A stretch of DNA of 7,815 nucleotides from W0P28-013 sp963593685 (GTDB lineage: Bacteria > Bacteroidota > Bacteroidia > Bacteroidales > Paludibacteraceae), in contig CAVBBP010000077.1 in the NCBI GenBank assembly GCA_963593685.1, forward strand, positions 1-7,815, read 5' to 3'. The translations under genes and the position numbers were made by a program. Within the stretch, counting starts at the first letter, position 1. Every line of letters starts with the position of its first letter. This document shows positions 1-5,143 of the stretch, one piece after another. A model generated the notes under the pieces. That model had not been told where the DNA came from and did no database searches. It saw only the letters and a program-made list of their open reading frames with translations.

Positions 1-16
1 GCTAATCGCAAAATTG

Positions 17-49
17 GTTCGTTTCTTTTGGTCGTCAAAAGAAATGAAC
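17..49. repeat. Hairpin-forming inverted repeat, possible terminator of an upstream gene
   Basis: The arms 17-30 and 36-49 pair over 14 bases with a single G-T wobble (21 with 45), around the 5-base loop GTCGT. The inner nine base pairs (22-30 with 36-44) are perfect. The + strand has no T-run after the hairpin, only A-rich sequence, and the - strand has a short T4 just beyond. It could end transcription of a gene lying left of the window, or it could be another dispersed palindrome like those found further on. Confidence 0.55.
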
Positions 50-110
50 GAAAAAAGACAAAAAATATACTTGTGAGAAATTTATAGAAATCCCCTAAAA
101 ACAAGACAAA

Positions 111-974
111 ATGACCAATAAGCGTTACGAAAATCTGCAAACCAAGGCGGGCGTTTACATTCCCGATGTCGGCATCGATTATCCCGAAAACGACCCCTAC
201 GAACACCTCTACAAGCCTGTGTACGACCGCGATGTGAAGGTGGACGAGCATTATCCCTATCTCGACGATTCGTTCAAATACCGTTTTTTGAACTGGTCGA
301 TGTGGATTTTGCTGCTCGAAATCGGGCTGCGCATAAAACTGACCATACAGATGGGGCTGCGCATCAAAGGCCGCGAAAATCTGAAAAAGTACAAAGAGGT
401 GCTGAAAAATGGCGCAATCACCGTGGCGAACCACATGTATCGGCTCGACTGTCCGTGCGTGCTGCTGGCCGTGCGCGCTAAACACACCACGCGCACGCCG
501 ATGTTCGCTCCAAACTTTTCGACCAAAAACAACTTTTTTCTGCGTGTGGTCGGCGGCATTCCCATTCCATCGCACGAGGCGGGCTGGGGCGCACTCAAAA
601 AGTTCAACGCTGCTTTCGACGAGTTCCACCGCCGCGGTTATTGGTTTCACATCTTTCCCGAAGCCGCTCGTTGGGACTTCTACAAGCCGCTGCGCCCCTT
701 CCGCAAAGGCGCATTCTCCATGGCCTACAAATACCACATGCCGCTGGTGCCGTGCGCCATCACCTACCGCCCACGCACTGGCATCTATCGCCTGTTTGGC
801 AAGAAAAATTTGCCGCTGTTGCAGGTTGAAATAGGCGCACCCATTGTACCCGACTGCACCAAGCCGCGCGGCGACGAGGTGAACCGCCTCCGCAACGAAG
901 CACACAGCCGCCTCTGTTGCATGGCTGGTATCACCCACAACACTTGGGACACTGTGCCAGACGATGAGAAATAG
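111..974 (+). CDS. PlsC-like 1-acylglycerol-3-phosphate acyltransferase family protein
   Basis: This 287-residue protein is probably a membrane-associated lysophospholipid acyltransferase, which transfers a fatty acyl chain to lysophosphatidic acid or a similar acceptor in phospholipid synthesis. The HX4D motif is at H108-D113 (HMYRLD). A GGIPIP block follows at 148-153, in the place of the family's acceptor-binding motif. FPEAAR at 182-187 stands where FPEGTR is usual, and the hydrophobic VPCAITY at 213-219 matches the last conserved block. About 85 residues precede the catalytic core, with a hydrophobic stretch near 59-73 that may sit in the membrane. The ATG follows an A-rich leader with no Shine-Dalgarno sequence, normal for Bacteroidetes. 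The family is clear, but the substrate is inferred: ornithine-lipid or other LPLAT-type acyltransferases share these motifs. The TAG stop lies inside a 17-base repeat. The gene stands alone in the window, and any partners would lie to the left. Confidence 0.88.
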   Translation: MTNKRYENLQTKAGVYIPDVGIDYPENDPYEHLYKPVYDRDVKVDEHYPYLDDSFKYRFLNWSMWILLLEIGLRIKLTIQMGLRIKGRENLKKYKEVLKNGAITVANHMYRLDCPCVLLAVRAKHTTRTPMFAPNFSTKNNFFLRVVGGIPIPSHEAGWGALKKFNAAFDEFHRRGYWFHIFPEAARWDFYKPLRPFRKGAFSMAYKYHMPLVPCAITYRPRTGIYRLFGKKNLPLLQVEIGAPIVPDCTKPRGDEVNRLRNEAHSRLCCMAGITHNTWDTVPDDEK

Positions 975-1002
975 TCGCAAGTAGCAAGTAGCAAGTCGCA
1001 AG
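972..1002 (+). repeat. Four tandem heptamers starting at the acyltransferase stop codon
   Basis: Four heptamers GTCGCAA / GTAGCAA / GTAGCAA / GTCGCAA run from 974 to 1001, starting at the last base of the TAG stop codon (972-974). The first 17 bases of this block (972-988) recur exactly at 3463-3479, at the end of the nuclease gene. Confidence 0.85.
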
Positions 1003-1008
1003 ACTAAT

Positions 1009-1036
1009 GAGGAGTGAGGAATGAGGAGTGAGGAAT
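1009..1036 (+). repeat. Four alternating tandem heptamers
   Basis: The units are GAGGAGT / GAGGAAT / GAGGAGT / GAGGAAT. A related GAGGAAT word followed by a T-run is seen at 4984-4996, before lolA. Confidence 0.85.
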
Positions 1037-1249
1037 TTTTAGTTAGCAGTGAGAAGTGGTGCGGCAAGCCGCAATTTCAAATTTCAAATGCAACAATTAG
1101 AAACTTAGAAACAAAAATAGCAATAGCAATTTTGATAAACTAAAAACTAGAAATCAGAAATTTTCCTCCCCAAAAAACTGCCCTTTTTGTGAAAAATTAT
1201 TGCATAATGGCAGACAAACTCATTTTTTGCACTTTTTAACTCGGAAAAG

Positions 1250-1280
1250 TTGCTTTTCTGAAAAAATAGTCCTACCTTTG
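1250..1280 (+). promoter_or_regulatory. Bacteroidetes sigma-ABfr-type promoter
   Basis: TACCTTTG at 1273-1280 fits the -7 consensus TAnnTTTG exactly. A TTG at 1250-1252 lies 20 bases upstream, at the expected place for the -33 element. Transcription would begin near 1287. The next coding start on this strand is 1637, so the message would carry a leader of about 350 bases, or the promoter drives an unannotated RNA. A small stem (GCAGA 1302-1306 with TCTGC 1311-1315) lies just downstream of the predicted start. Confidence 0.7.
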
Positions 1281-1331
1281 TCCGCAGAATAGCACACCAA
1301 AGCAGACTTTTCTGCCCTCTCTTCCAGAAAT

Positions 1332-1364
1332 GGGGGGGGGTAACTTATTGATAATCAGCAAGTT
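1332..1364 (+). repeat. G9 homopolymer followed by a near-palindrome
   Basis: Nine G residues occupy 1332-1340. They are followed by an imperfect palindrome around 1344-1362 (CTTATTGAT, A, ATCAGCAAG) with two non-Watson-Crick positions, one a possible T-G wobble. The loop is too short for a good RNA hairpin, so a protein-binding site or a repeat remnant is more plausible. The tract lies between the promoter and the nuclease gene. Confidence 0.5.
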
Positions 1365-1380
1365 GTAATTAAAAATGAAT

Positions 1381-1404
1381 AATAAATAATGAACAATGAA
1401 TAAT
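1381..1404 (+). repeat. 24-base dispersed repeat, copy 1
   Basis: These 24 bases recur exactly at 5008-5031 in the same orientation. Seventeen of them recur inverted at 7732-7748. The sequence is AT-rich and internally repetitive (AATGAACAATGAATAAT). Confidence 0.8.
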
Positions 1405-1409
1405 AGGTT

Positions 1410-1424
1410 AGAGGTTATCGTTTA
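1410..1424 (+). repeat. 15-base dispersed repeat, copy 1
   Basis: AGAGGTTATCGTTTA is found here and again at 3657-3671 in the same orientation. Both copies lie between genes. Confidence 0.7.
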
Positions 1425-1506
1425 TAGTTTATAGGAATTTTTAGTTAGAAATGAAAATATGGTTGAACTCCTTAAACCTTTTAACTTATCAACTTTTTTA
1501 ACGACC

Positions 1507-1538
1507 AATCAACCGATCAACTCATCAACTAATCAACC
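1507..1538 (+). repeat. Four tandem octamers
   Basis: The units are AATCAACC / GATCAACT / CATCAACT / AATCAACC. The same words form the 16-base tandem repeat at 5105-5136. Confidence 0.85.
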
Positions 1539-1574
1539 AAAAATAACCAAATCCACAAACAACCAAACACTTTT

Positions 1575-1618
1575 CACTTTACACACTTTACACACTTTCA
1601 CACTTTATACACTTTTAA
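1575..1618 (+). repeat. Tandem nonamer-like array before the nuclease gene
   Basis: Five units run CACTTTACA / CACTTTACA / CACTTTCA / CACTTTATA / CACTTTTAA, ending 18 bases before the ATG at 1637. Changes in copy number here would alter the immediate 5' leader of the nuclease message. Confidence 0.8.
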
Positions 1619-1636
1619 CTTTTTAACTATTTTCCC

Positions 1637-3475
1637 ATGAAACACACAAAAATTCTCCTTTTCGTAGCCGCTCTGTGCGCTACAACGCTGGTAACCAGTG
1701 CCAATGTTATCGAAATCGCCAATTTCAATTGGATTGACGATGCTGATACTACTTCTACTATAGCCGATAAGACTGTAGAAAAAGATGGTATTACACTGAA
1801 TTTCAATGGCAGAATTGTAGATGCAACTTACAAGGGTGTTACTTATCGTACATTGCGCGTGTATGCTGAACAGGCACTGACTATTAGTTGCGCAGATAAA
1901 ATTACCAAAATTGAGGTTATTGGTATGGCTAAAGGTGGTGCTAACATTACTGCCTCTGCAGGTACTGTTGTTGGTGGCGACTATTCTTCGCAAACAAGCG
2001 ATACCTACAAATACGAAAATGGGTTTGACGACCCGTTGTTTGTCGTAAATGATGTAAATGCGACAAGCACAGTCATTACTTCAGTTAAACAACTTCGCGT
2101 GTATGGCATTCGCGTAACAACTGGCGACATAACAGTGGCCGAGGCTTTGGCTATGGCCAATGCATTGGTTGCAGATACCGATACAAGCAAAACGGTTACG
2201 GTCGTTGGTTATGTTTCGCAAATCAAGACGGCGTACAGCGAACAATACAGCAATGTTTCGTTCTACATGAGCGACGATGCTACCGCTACAACAGCCAGCC
2301 AAGGCGATTTTTTGGCATTCCGTGTGGAAGGCGACGATGCTGCAACAGTAAAAGTTGGCGACAAAGTGAAAGTTACCGCCAAACTGATCAACTACAAAGG
2401 CAATACGCCCGAAACCGTTCCTGGTGGCACGGTAGTGATTGTTGTCAAAGGCGAAGGCGATACGGAAGAACCAGATCAAGATGGGCCAGAAGTGGTCTAC
2501 GACGGCTACTACAAATCCATTCACGGTTTGAGCGGCGACGATTTGCTATGGGCGATTTATAAGGTAATTTCGGTTCACGATTCGCTAAGTTACGACAATG
2601 TGCGCGGCGACCGCACCAATGCCGACCTACGCGGCGACGGTACCATTTGGGACATCTACAGCAACTGCTCTTTATCGATATCGAACTATTGCAACAACAC
2701 CAATTACGACACCAAAACCGAGTGCGAATGCCACAACCGCGAGCATATTTTGCCCAAAAGTTGGTGGGGAGGTGCGCAGGATTGCCGCTATTCCGACCTT
2801 GTGAATGTCTATCCAACCGACAATGCCACCAACCAACAACGCTCGGCGTGGTGCTACGGCAATGTAACTAGCAAAACTTGGTCGAACTCGCTCGGCACAA
2901 AACTTGGCACTGGTAAGGTGGGTAGTTGGAGCGGCACTGTTTTTGAACCGATTGACGAGTACAAAGGCGATGTGGCGCGCATTTATTGCTACATGGTGGC
3001 TTGCTATCTGGAGCGACAATACAATCTTGGCGGCAAAGGTTTTGTGGTGTTCAACTACAATAATTCGCGTTGCGGTTTCACCAATAACGGCCTGAATTGG
3101 ATGCTCGGGTGGCACCGCCTCGACCCTGTTTCGAGCAAAGAAAAAGAGCGCAACACCGTGGTACTCAACAAACAGAAAAACCGCAACCCATTTGTCGATT
3201 TTCCGAATTTGGTGGAATATATTTGGGGCAATAAGAAAGGCGAAAAATTCTATGTAAATTCAGCCGCCACAACCGCGAGCGACAATGCCGATGCGCTGAC
3301 TGTAACCACCATTAGCGACCTCCACACCGAAAACGGCCGCATCGTCTGCGCACAAGAGTTCCGGATTTTCGACCTGCTCGGCCGCAATGTTACCTGCCTG
3401 AACGGCTCTTTGAATGGCGTTTATATCGTGAAATGTGGCGACAAGACGCAGAAAGTTATTGTTAGTCGCAAGTAG
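1637..3475 (+). CDS. Secreted endonuclease I family nuclease with T9SS-type C-terminal tail
   Basis: This 612-residue exported DNA/RNA endonuclease has several domains. Residues 1-22 form a signal peptide with likely cleavage after TSA. A beta-rich domain of unclear role (about 23-160) is followed by a region resembling the OB-fold-like module (DUF6359-type) often joined to such nucleases (about 164-270). After an acidic linker, the endonuclease I domain spans about 287-535, with NREHILP at 367-373 (H370 the expected general base of the beta-beta-alpha-metal fold), DLVNVYPTD at 387-395, N399 as probable metal ligand, R402, and the conserved QKNRNPFVDFP at 513-523. Residues about 567-612 (FRIFDLLGRNV and GVYIVK blocks) match a T9SS type A sorting tail. 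It probably degrades extracellular DNA for defence, biofilm turnover or nutrient use. The stop codon lies in a 17-base repeat. G+C is lower in the N-terminal third than in the nuclease domain. Confidence 0.9.
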   Translation: MKHTKILLFVAALCATTLVTSANVIEIANFNWIDDADTTSTIADKTVEKDGITLNFNGRIVDATYKGVTYRTLRVYAEQALTISCADKITKIEVIGMAKGGANITASAGTVVGGDYSSQTSDTYKYENGFDDPLFVVNDVNATSTVITSVKQLRVYGIRVTTGDITVAEALAMANALVADTDTSKTVTVVGYVSQIKTAYSEQYSNVSFYMSDDATATTASQGDFLAFRVEGDDAATVKVGDKVKVTAKLINYKGNTPETVPGGTVVIVVKGEGDTEEPDQDGPEVVYDGYYKSIHGLSGDDLLWAIYKVISVHDSLSYDNVRGDRTNADLRGDGTIWDIYSNCSLSISNYCNNTNYDTKTECECHNREHILPKSWWGGAQDCRYSDLVNVYPTDNATNQQRSAWCYGNVTSKTWSNSLGTKLGTGKVGSWSGTVFEPIDEYKGDVARIYCYMVACYLERQYNLGGKGFVVFNYNNSRCGFTNNGLNWMLGWHRLDPVSSKEKERNTVVLNKQKNRNPFVDFPNLVEYIWGNKKGEKFYVNSAATTASDNADALTVTTISDLHTENGRIVCAQEFRIFDLLGRNVTCLNGSLNGVYIVKCGDKTQKVIVSRK

Positions 3476-3479
3476 CAAG
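3463..3479 (+). repeat. 17-base repeat overlapping the nuclease stop codon
   Basis: This is identical to 972-988. Here the sequence is read in another frame: it encodes the last residues (end of VSRK) and supplies the TAG at 3473-3475. At 972 its first three bases are the stop. Confidence 0.85.
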
Positions 3480-3490
3480 AAAAGTGAGCG

Positions 3491-3508
3491 GTGAGAAGTG
3501 AGAAGTGA
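3491..3508 (+). repeat. Tandem heptamer GTGAGAA
   Basis: GTGAGAA occurs twice (3491-3497 and 3498-3504), followed by a partial third unit GTGA. The word GTGAGAAGTG also appears at 1049-1058. Confidence 0.75.
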
Positions 3509-3530
3509 TTTTTTAATTACCCAATTATCT

Positions 3531-3560
3531 AATTTCCTATTATTTAATTTCCTATTATTT
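3531..3560 (+). repeat. Perfect 15-base tandem duplication
   Basis: AATTTCCTATTATTT is repeated head to tail (3531-3545 and 3546-3560). Similar ATTATCTAATT words flank it. Confidence 0.85.
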
Positions 3561-3621
3561 AATTAGATTTTTGTAACCATTTTTCGCACGAATAATTATT
3601 CATTCTTAATTGACATTGTAG

Positions 3622-3640
3622 GGACGCACCGAGTGCGTCC
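3622..3640. repeat. Perfect palindromic hairpin GGACGCAC/GTGCGTCC
   Basis: The eight-base arms 3622-3629 and 3633-3640 pair perfectly around the loop CGA. No T-run follows on either strand, so a standard intrinsic terminator is unlikely. It looks like a REP-type intergenic palindrome. Confidence 0.75.
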
Positions 3641-3656
3641 GAGAAGATTATAGGTG

Positions 3657-3671
3657 AGAGGTTATCGTTTA
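3657..3671 (+). repeat. 15-base dispersed repeat, copy 2
   Basis: This is identical to 1410-1424. It lies just after the hairpin at 3622-3640. Confidence 0.7.
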
Positions 3672-3755
3672 GAAAAAATAGAATAAAGAGTAAGGAATAA
3701 AGACAAAAGACTTTAATTATCTCACTATCTAAATTCCAAAGTATCCCAAAATATT

Positions 3756-3777
3756 CCCCCTTGTGGGATTGAGGGGG
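3756..3777. repeat. C5/G5 inverted repeat
   Basis: CCCCCTT (3756-3762) faces GAGGGGG (3771-3777) across the 8-base loop GTGGGATT, giving five or six G-C-rich base pairs. It is the first of three palindromes packed between 3756 and 3865. Confidence 0.5.
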
Positions 3778-3788
3778 TCTGATAGATT

Positions 3789-3817
3789 GTAGAGCCGTCA
3801 CGCTGTGGCGGCTCTAC
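3789..3817. repeat. 13-base-pair palindrome
   Basis: Arms 3789-3801 and 3805-3817 pair over 13 positions with one T-G wobble (3798 with 3808) and the 3-base loop GCT. This is the strongest hairpin in the spacer. It lacks a T-run on either side. It may still help end transcription from both converging genes, or it may be a REP-like element. Confidence 0.75.
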
Positions 3818-3830
3818 TGTTATTTTGGTT

Positions 3831-3865
3831 ATAGCCCCCTTTCCCGTTTCCCCCGAAGGGGGAAA
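3831..3865. repeat. Dispersed palindromic repeat, copy 1
   Basis: The 26 bases 3831-3856 recur exactly at 7772-7797. The right part folds as TTTCCCCC (3847-3854), loop GAA, GGGGGAAA (3858-3865). Confidence 0.85.
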
Positions 3866-3922
3866 GCCATGCATTCAATTAAGAATTTAGAATTATGAAT
3901 TTTTGCGCCCAAAAACGCCGCA

Positions 3923-3946
3923 ATCTTCAAATCTTCAAATCTTCAA
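3923..3946 (+). repeat. Three perfect tandem octamers ATCTTCAA
   Basis: Units lie at 3923-3930, 3931-3938 and 3939-3946, with no differences between copies. Confidence 0.9.
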
Positions 3947-3991
3947 ATAAAAAACTTTCATACTTTTTTACTTTACACACTTTCCACTCAC

Positions 3992-4156
3992 TCACTTTGT
4001 TCGGCTTTTCGGTTTCTCCGCAGTACCAAAAGGGGTTGTATCGGCGCGTGGGCACAAAAATAGCGTGGTACTTTTTTGAGTATCTGGCTTCCCGAGGTGT
4101 TTAGCGTAACCCGAATCAACAAGACAAGCAAAAAGTCCACGCACAAACGCAGACAT
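3992..4156 (-). CDS. Doubtful small ORF of unknown function
   Basis: An ATG at 4156 opens a 54-codon frame ending in TGA at 3992-3994. The predicted peptide begins MSAFVRGLF and ends in a basic PKSRTK tail. I recognise no family. In favour: the underlying stretch is near 48% G+C by hand count of 4021-4080, higher than the repeat-rich DNA left of it (about 32% for 3481-3540). Against: another frame on the same strand is open over nearly the same span, no promoter or ribosome site is visible, and the peptide has no clear domain. It may instead be a fragment of a degraded gene or a conserved non-coding element. Confidence 0.2.
   Translation of the reverse strand: MSAFVRGLFACLVDSGYAKHLGKPDTQKSTTLFLCPRADTTPFGTAEKPKSRTK
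4023..4077 (+). terminator. Weak terminator-like stem followed by T6
   Basis: GTACCA (4023-4028) can pair with TGGTAC (4066-4071), and six T residues follow directly (4072-4077). The loop is long (37 bases) and the stem is only six pairs, so this is a weak candidate for ending + strand transcription from the nuclease. Confidence 0.2.
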
Positions 4157-4317
4157 TTTACCATTATCATCTCTTTGATTCTTCGCTATTAGCCGCTAAA
4201 CTTTCGGGAAGAAAGAGTAATGTTAAAACGCTATAATTCTATTTCAAGATGCACACGCATCAAATCAGTCCATAGGCAATCAGGTTTTTAGGTGGTTATT
4301 GTTTCTAAAAAATTTGC

Positions 4318-4956
4318 TTATCGCAGGTCGTTCACTTCTACTTGGGGGTGTTTGGCGGTGTCGAAAGCGAAACTGAACTCTTTGGGTAGCGGTTGCCACG
4401 AGCGCACGGTCAGCACGATGCGGTCGGCGTTGCGCTGGCAAAACTCGATGCGTTCGATGCGGTGAGTTTTCTTGTTTACCGCCAGTTTTATGCGAAAATA
4501 ATCGACGCGCTTCGCCACCGTTGGATAGAGGCAAAGCAGGTAGCAGTCGTCGGATTTGTCCTCGTCGAAGCCCACGCGGTGCGTCTGGGCGTAGTCGCGC
4601 ACCATGAGCAGCGGATTGGCTTCGCGCTGTTCGGCGAGCGTCGGCTCGGTAATGGACACTTCGTTGTTGTCGGGCATAAAAACCCACTGCGTTTTGCCAT
4701 CGAAGAAGGTTTCCAAGCCGCCAAATTTCACATACGATTTTTTGCCGCTCACAGCACATTCGCCGTCCGACACATTTTTGTCGCCTGTGTTTCCAGCGAT
4801 GTAAGTTGTGGTAAATGCAATTTTCACGGGCGTGCGCTGCAACTGCGCCACTGCCCTATCGGCAATGGCTTTGGCCTGCGTGTCGGTAGTGGCTTGCGCC
4901 AAAACTGCCGAACCGCAGCAGAGCGCAACAAAGAGCGTTGATAGGAGGCGTTTCAT
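4318..4956 (-). CDS. lolA: LolA-like periplasmic outer-membrane lipoprotein carrier
   Basis: This 212-residue protein probably carries lipoproteins across the periplasm from the inner membrane to the outer membrane. Residues 1-20 form a signal peptide with likely cleavage between VLA and Q21. No lipobox cysteine is placed at the cleavage site, so the mature protein should be soluble. The family pattern is visible in the DGKTQWVFMPDNNEVSI segment (86-102), followed by a beta-rich C-terminal half ending in a PxxFxFxxxxHPQVEVxDL pattern (191-211). The length is normal for LolA. It lies downstream of ftsK on the same strand after a 187-base gap, an arrangement common in Bacteroidales. The gap is long enough for its own promoter. 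No Shine-Dalgarno sequence is seen before the ATG. Sequence similarity to proteobacterial LolA is low, so the call rests on the segment pattern and neighbourhood. Confidence 0.85.
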   Translation of the reverse strand: MKRLLSTLFVALCCGSAVLAQATTDTQAKAIADRAVAQLQRTPVKIAFTTTYIAGNTGDKNVSDGECAVSGKKSYVKFGGLETFFDGKTQWVFMPDNNEVSITEPTLAEQREANPLLMVRDYAQTHRVGFDEDKSDDCYLLCLYPTVAKRVDYFRIKLAVNKKTHRIERIEFCQRNADRIVLTVRSWQPLPKEFSFAFDTAKHPQVEVNDLR

Positions 4957-4966
4957 GGTTATGAAA

Positions 4967-4987
4967 AATTAGGAATTAGGAGTGAGG
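4967..4987 (+). repeat. Tandem heptamers upstream of lolA
   Basis: The units are AATTAGG / AATTAGG / AGTGAGG, beginning 11 bases beyond the lolA start codon, inside its untranslated leader. Confidence 0.75.
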
Positions 4988-4997
4988 AATTTTTTTT

Positions 4998-5005
4998 CAA
5001 AATTA
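4998..5005 (-). promoter_or_regulatory. Possible -7 element for lolA
   Basis: On the - strand this reads TAATTTTG, matching TAnnTTTG, about 41 bases before the lolA ATG. No convincing TTTG or TTG lies about 20 bases further upstream, and the site sits in AT-rich repeat sequence where chance matches are likely. Confidence 0.25.
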
Positions 5006-5007
5006 AC

Positions 5008-5031
5008 AATAAATAATGAACAATGAATAAT
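5008..5031 (+). repeat. 24-base dispersed repeat, copy 2
   Basis: This is identical to 1381-1404, here between ftsK and lolA. Confidence 0.8.
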
Positions 5032-5104
5032 ATCGTTGAGTAAAGACACTTTTATTATTTGAAAATTGTTTTTGCCGCACAGACTTTTACTAATGCGTTA
5101 AACT

Positions 5105-5136
5105 AATCAACTCATCAACCAATCAACTCATCAACC
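5105..5136 (+). repeat. Perfect 16-base tandem duplication just after ftsK
   Basis: The unit AATCAACTCATCAACC is present twice without mismatch (5105-5120 and 5121-5136), ending seven bases before the ftsK stop codon. Each unit is two octamers of the type seen at 1507-1538. Confidence 0.9.
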
Positions 5137-5143
5137 TAGAAAT

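Larger units (their letters stand above)
975..1636. other. 662-base spacer with a promoter and short tandem repeats, no convincing gene
   Basis: Nothing here looks like a protein gene. The spacer is AT-rich and holds two heptamer arrays near its left end, a Bacteroidetes-type promoter (1250-1280), a G9 tract followed by a near-palindrome (1332-1364), two dispersed repeats (1381-1404 and 1410-1424), and octamer and nonamer arrays (1507-1538 and 1575-1618) leading up to the nuclease start. No tRNA or rRNA is recognisable. Confidence 0.75.
3476..4317. other. 842-base convergent spacer rich in repeats and palindromes
   Basis: The spacer lies between the converging nuclease and lolA genes. From left to right it has heptamer and 15-base tandem repeats (3491-3560), several palindromes (3622-3865), an octamer array (3923-3946), and a stretch of more balanced composition at about 4010-4175. 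That last stretch could carry a 54-codon ORF on the - strand. I see no RNA gene and no transposase. Confidence 0.7.

Noticed and set aside
409..834. 141-codon + strand frame inside the acyltransferase gene
   Set aside because: The acyltransferase motifs are all in the other frame. This one gives a low-complexity, Ala/Arg/Ser-rich peptide.
1507..1538. Octamer array considered as a CRISPR remnant
   Set aside because: The units are contiguous with no spacers, and the repeat is far too short for a CRISPR array.
3559..3801. 80-codon - strand frame in the convergent spacer
   Set aside because: It runs through palindromes and AT-rich repeats, and its peptide shows no domain or normal composition.
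3622..3817. Palindromes as intrinsic terminators of the nuclease and lolA genes
   Set aside because: Neither strand shows a T-run after the stems, so I list them as repeats. A role in termination is still possible but not supported.
4393..4941. 182-codon + strand frame antisense to lolA
   Set aside because: It overlaps lolA almost fully, and the lolA frame has a signal peptide and the family pattern. No domain is seen in the antisense product.
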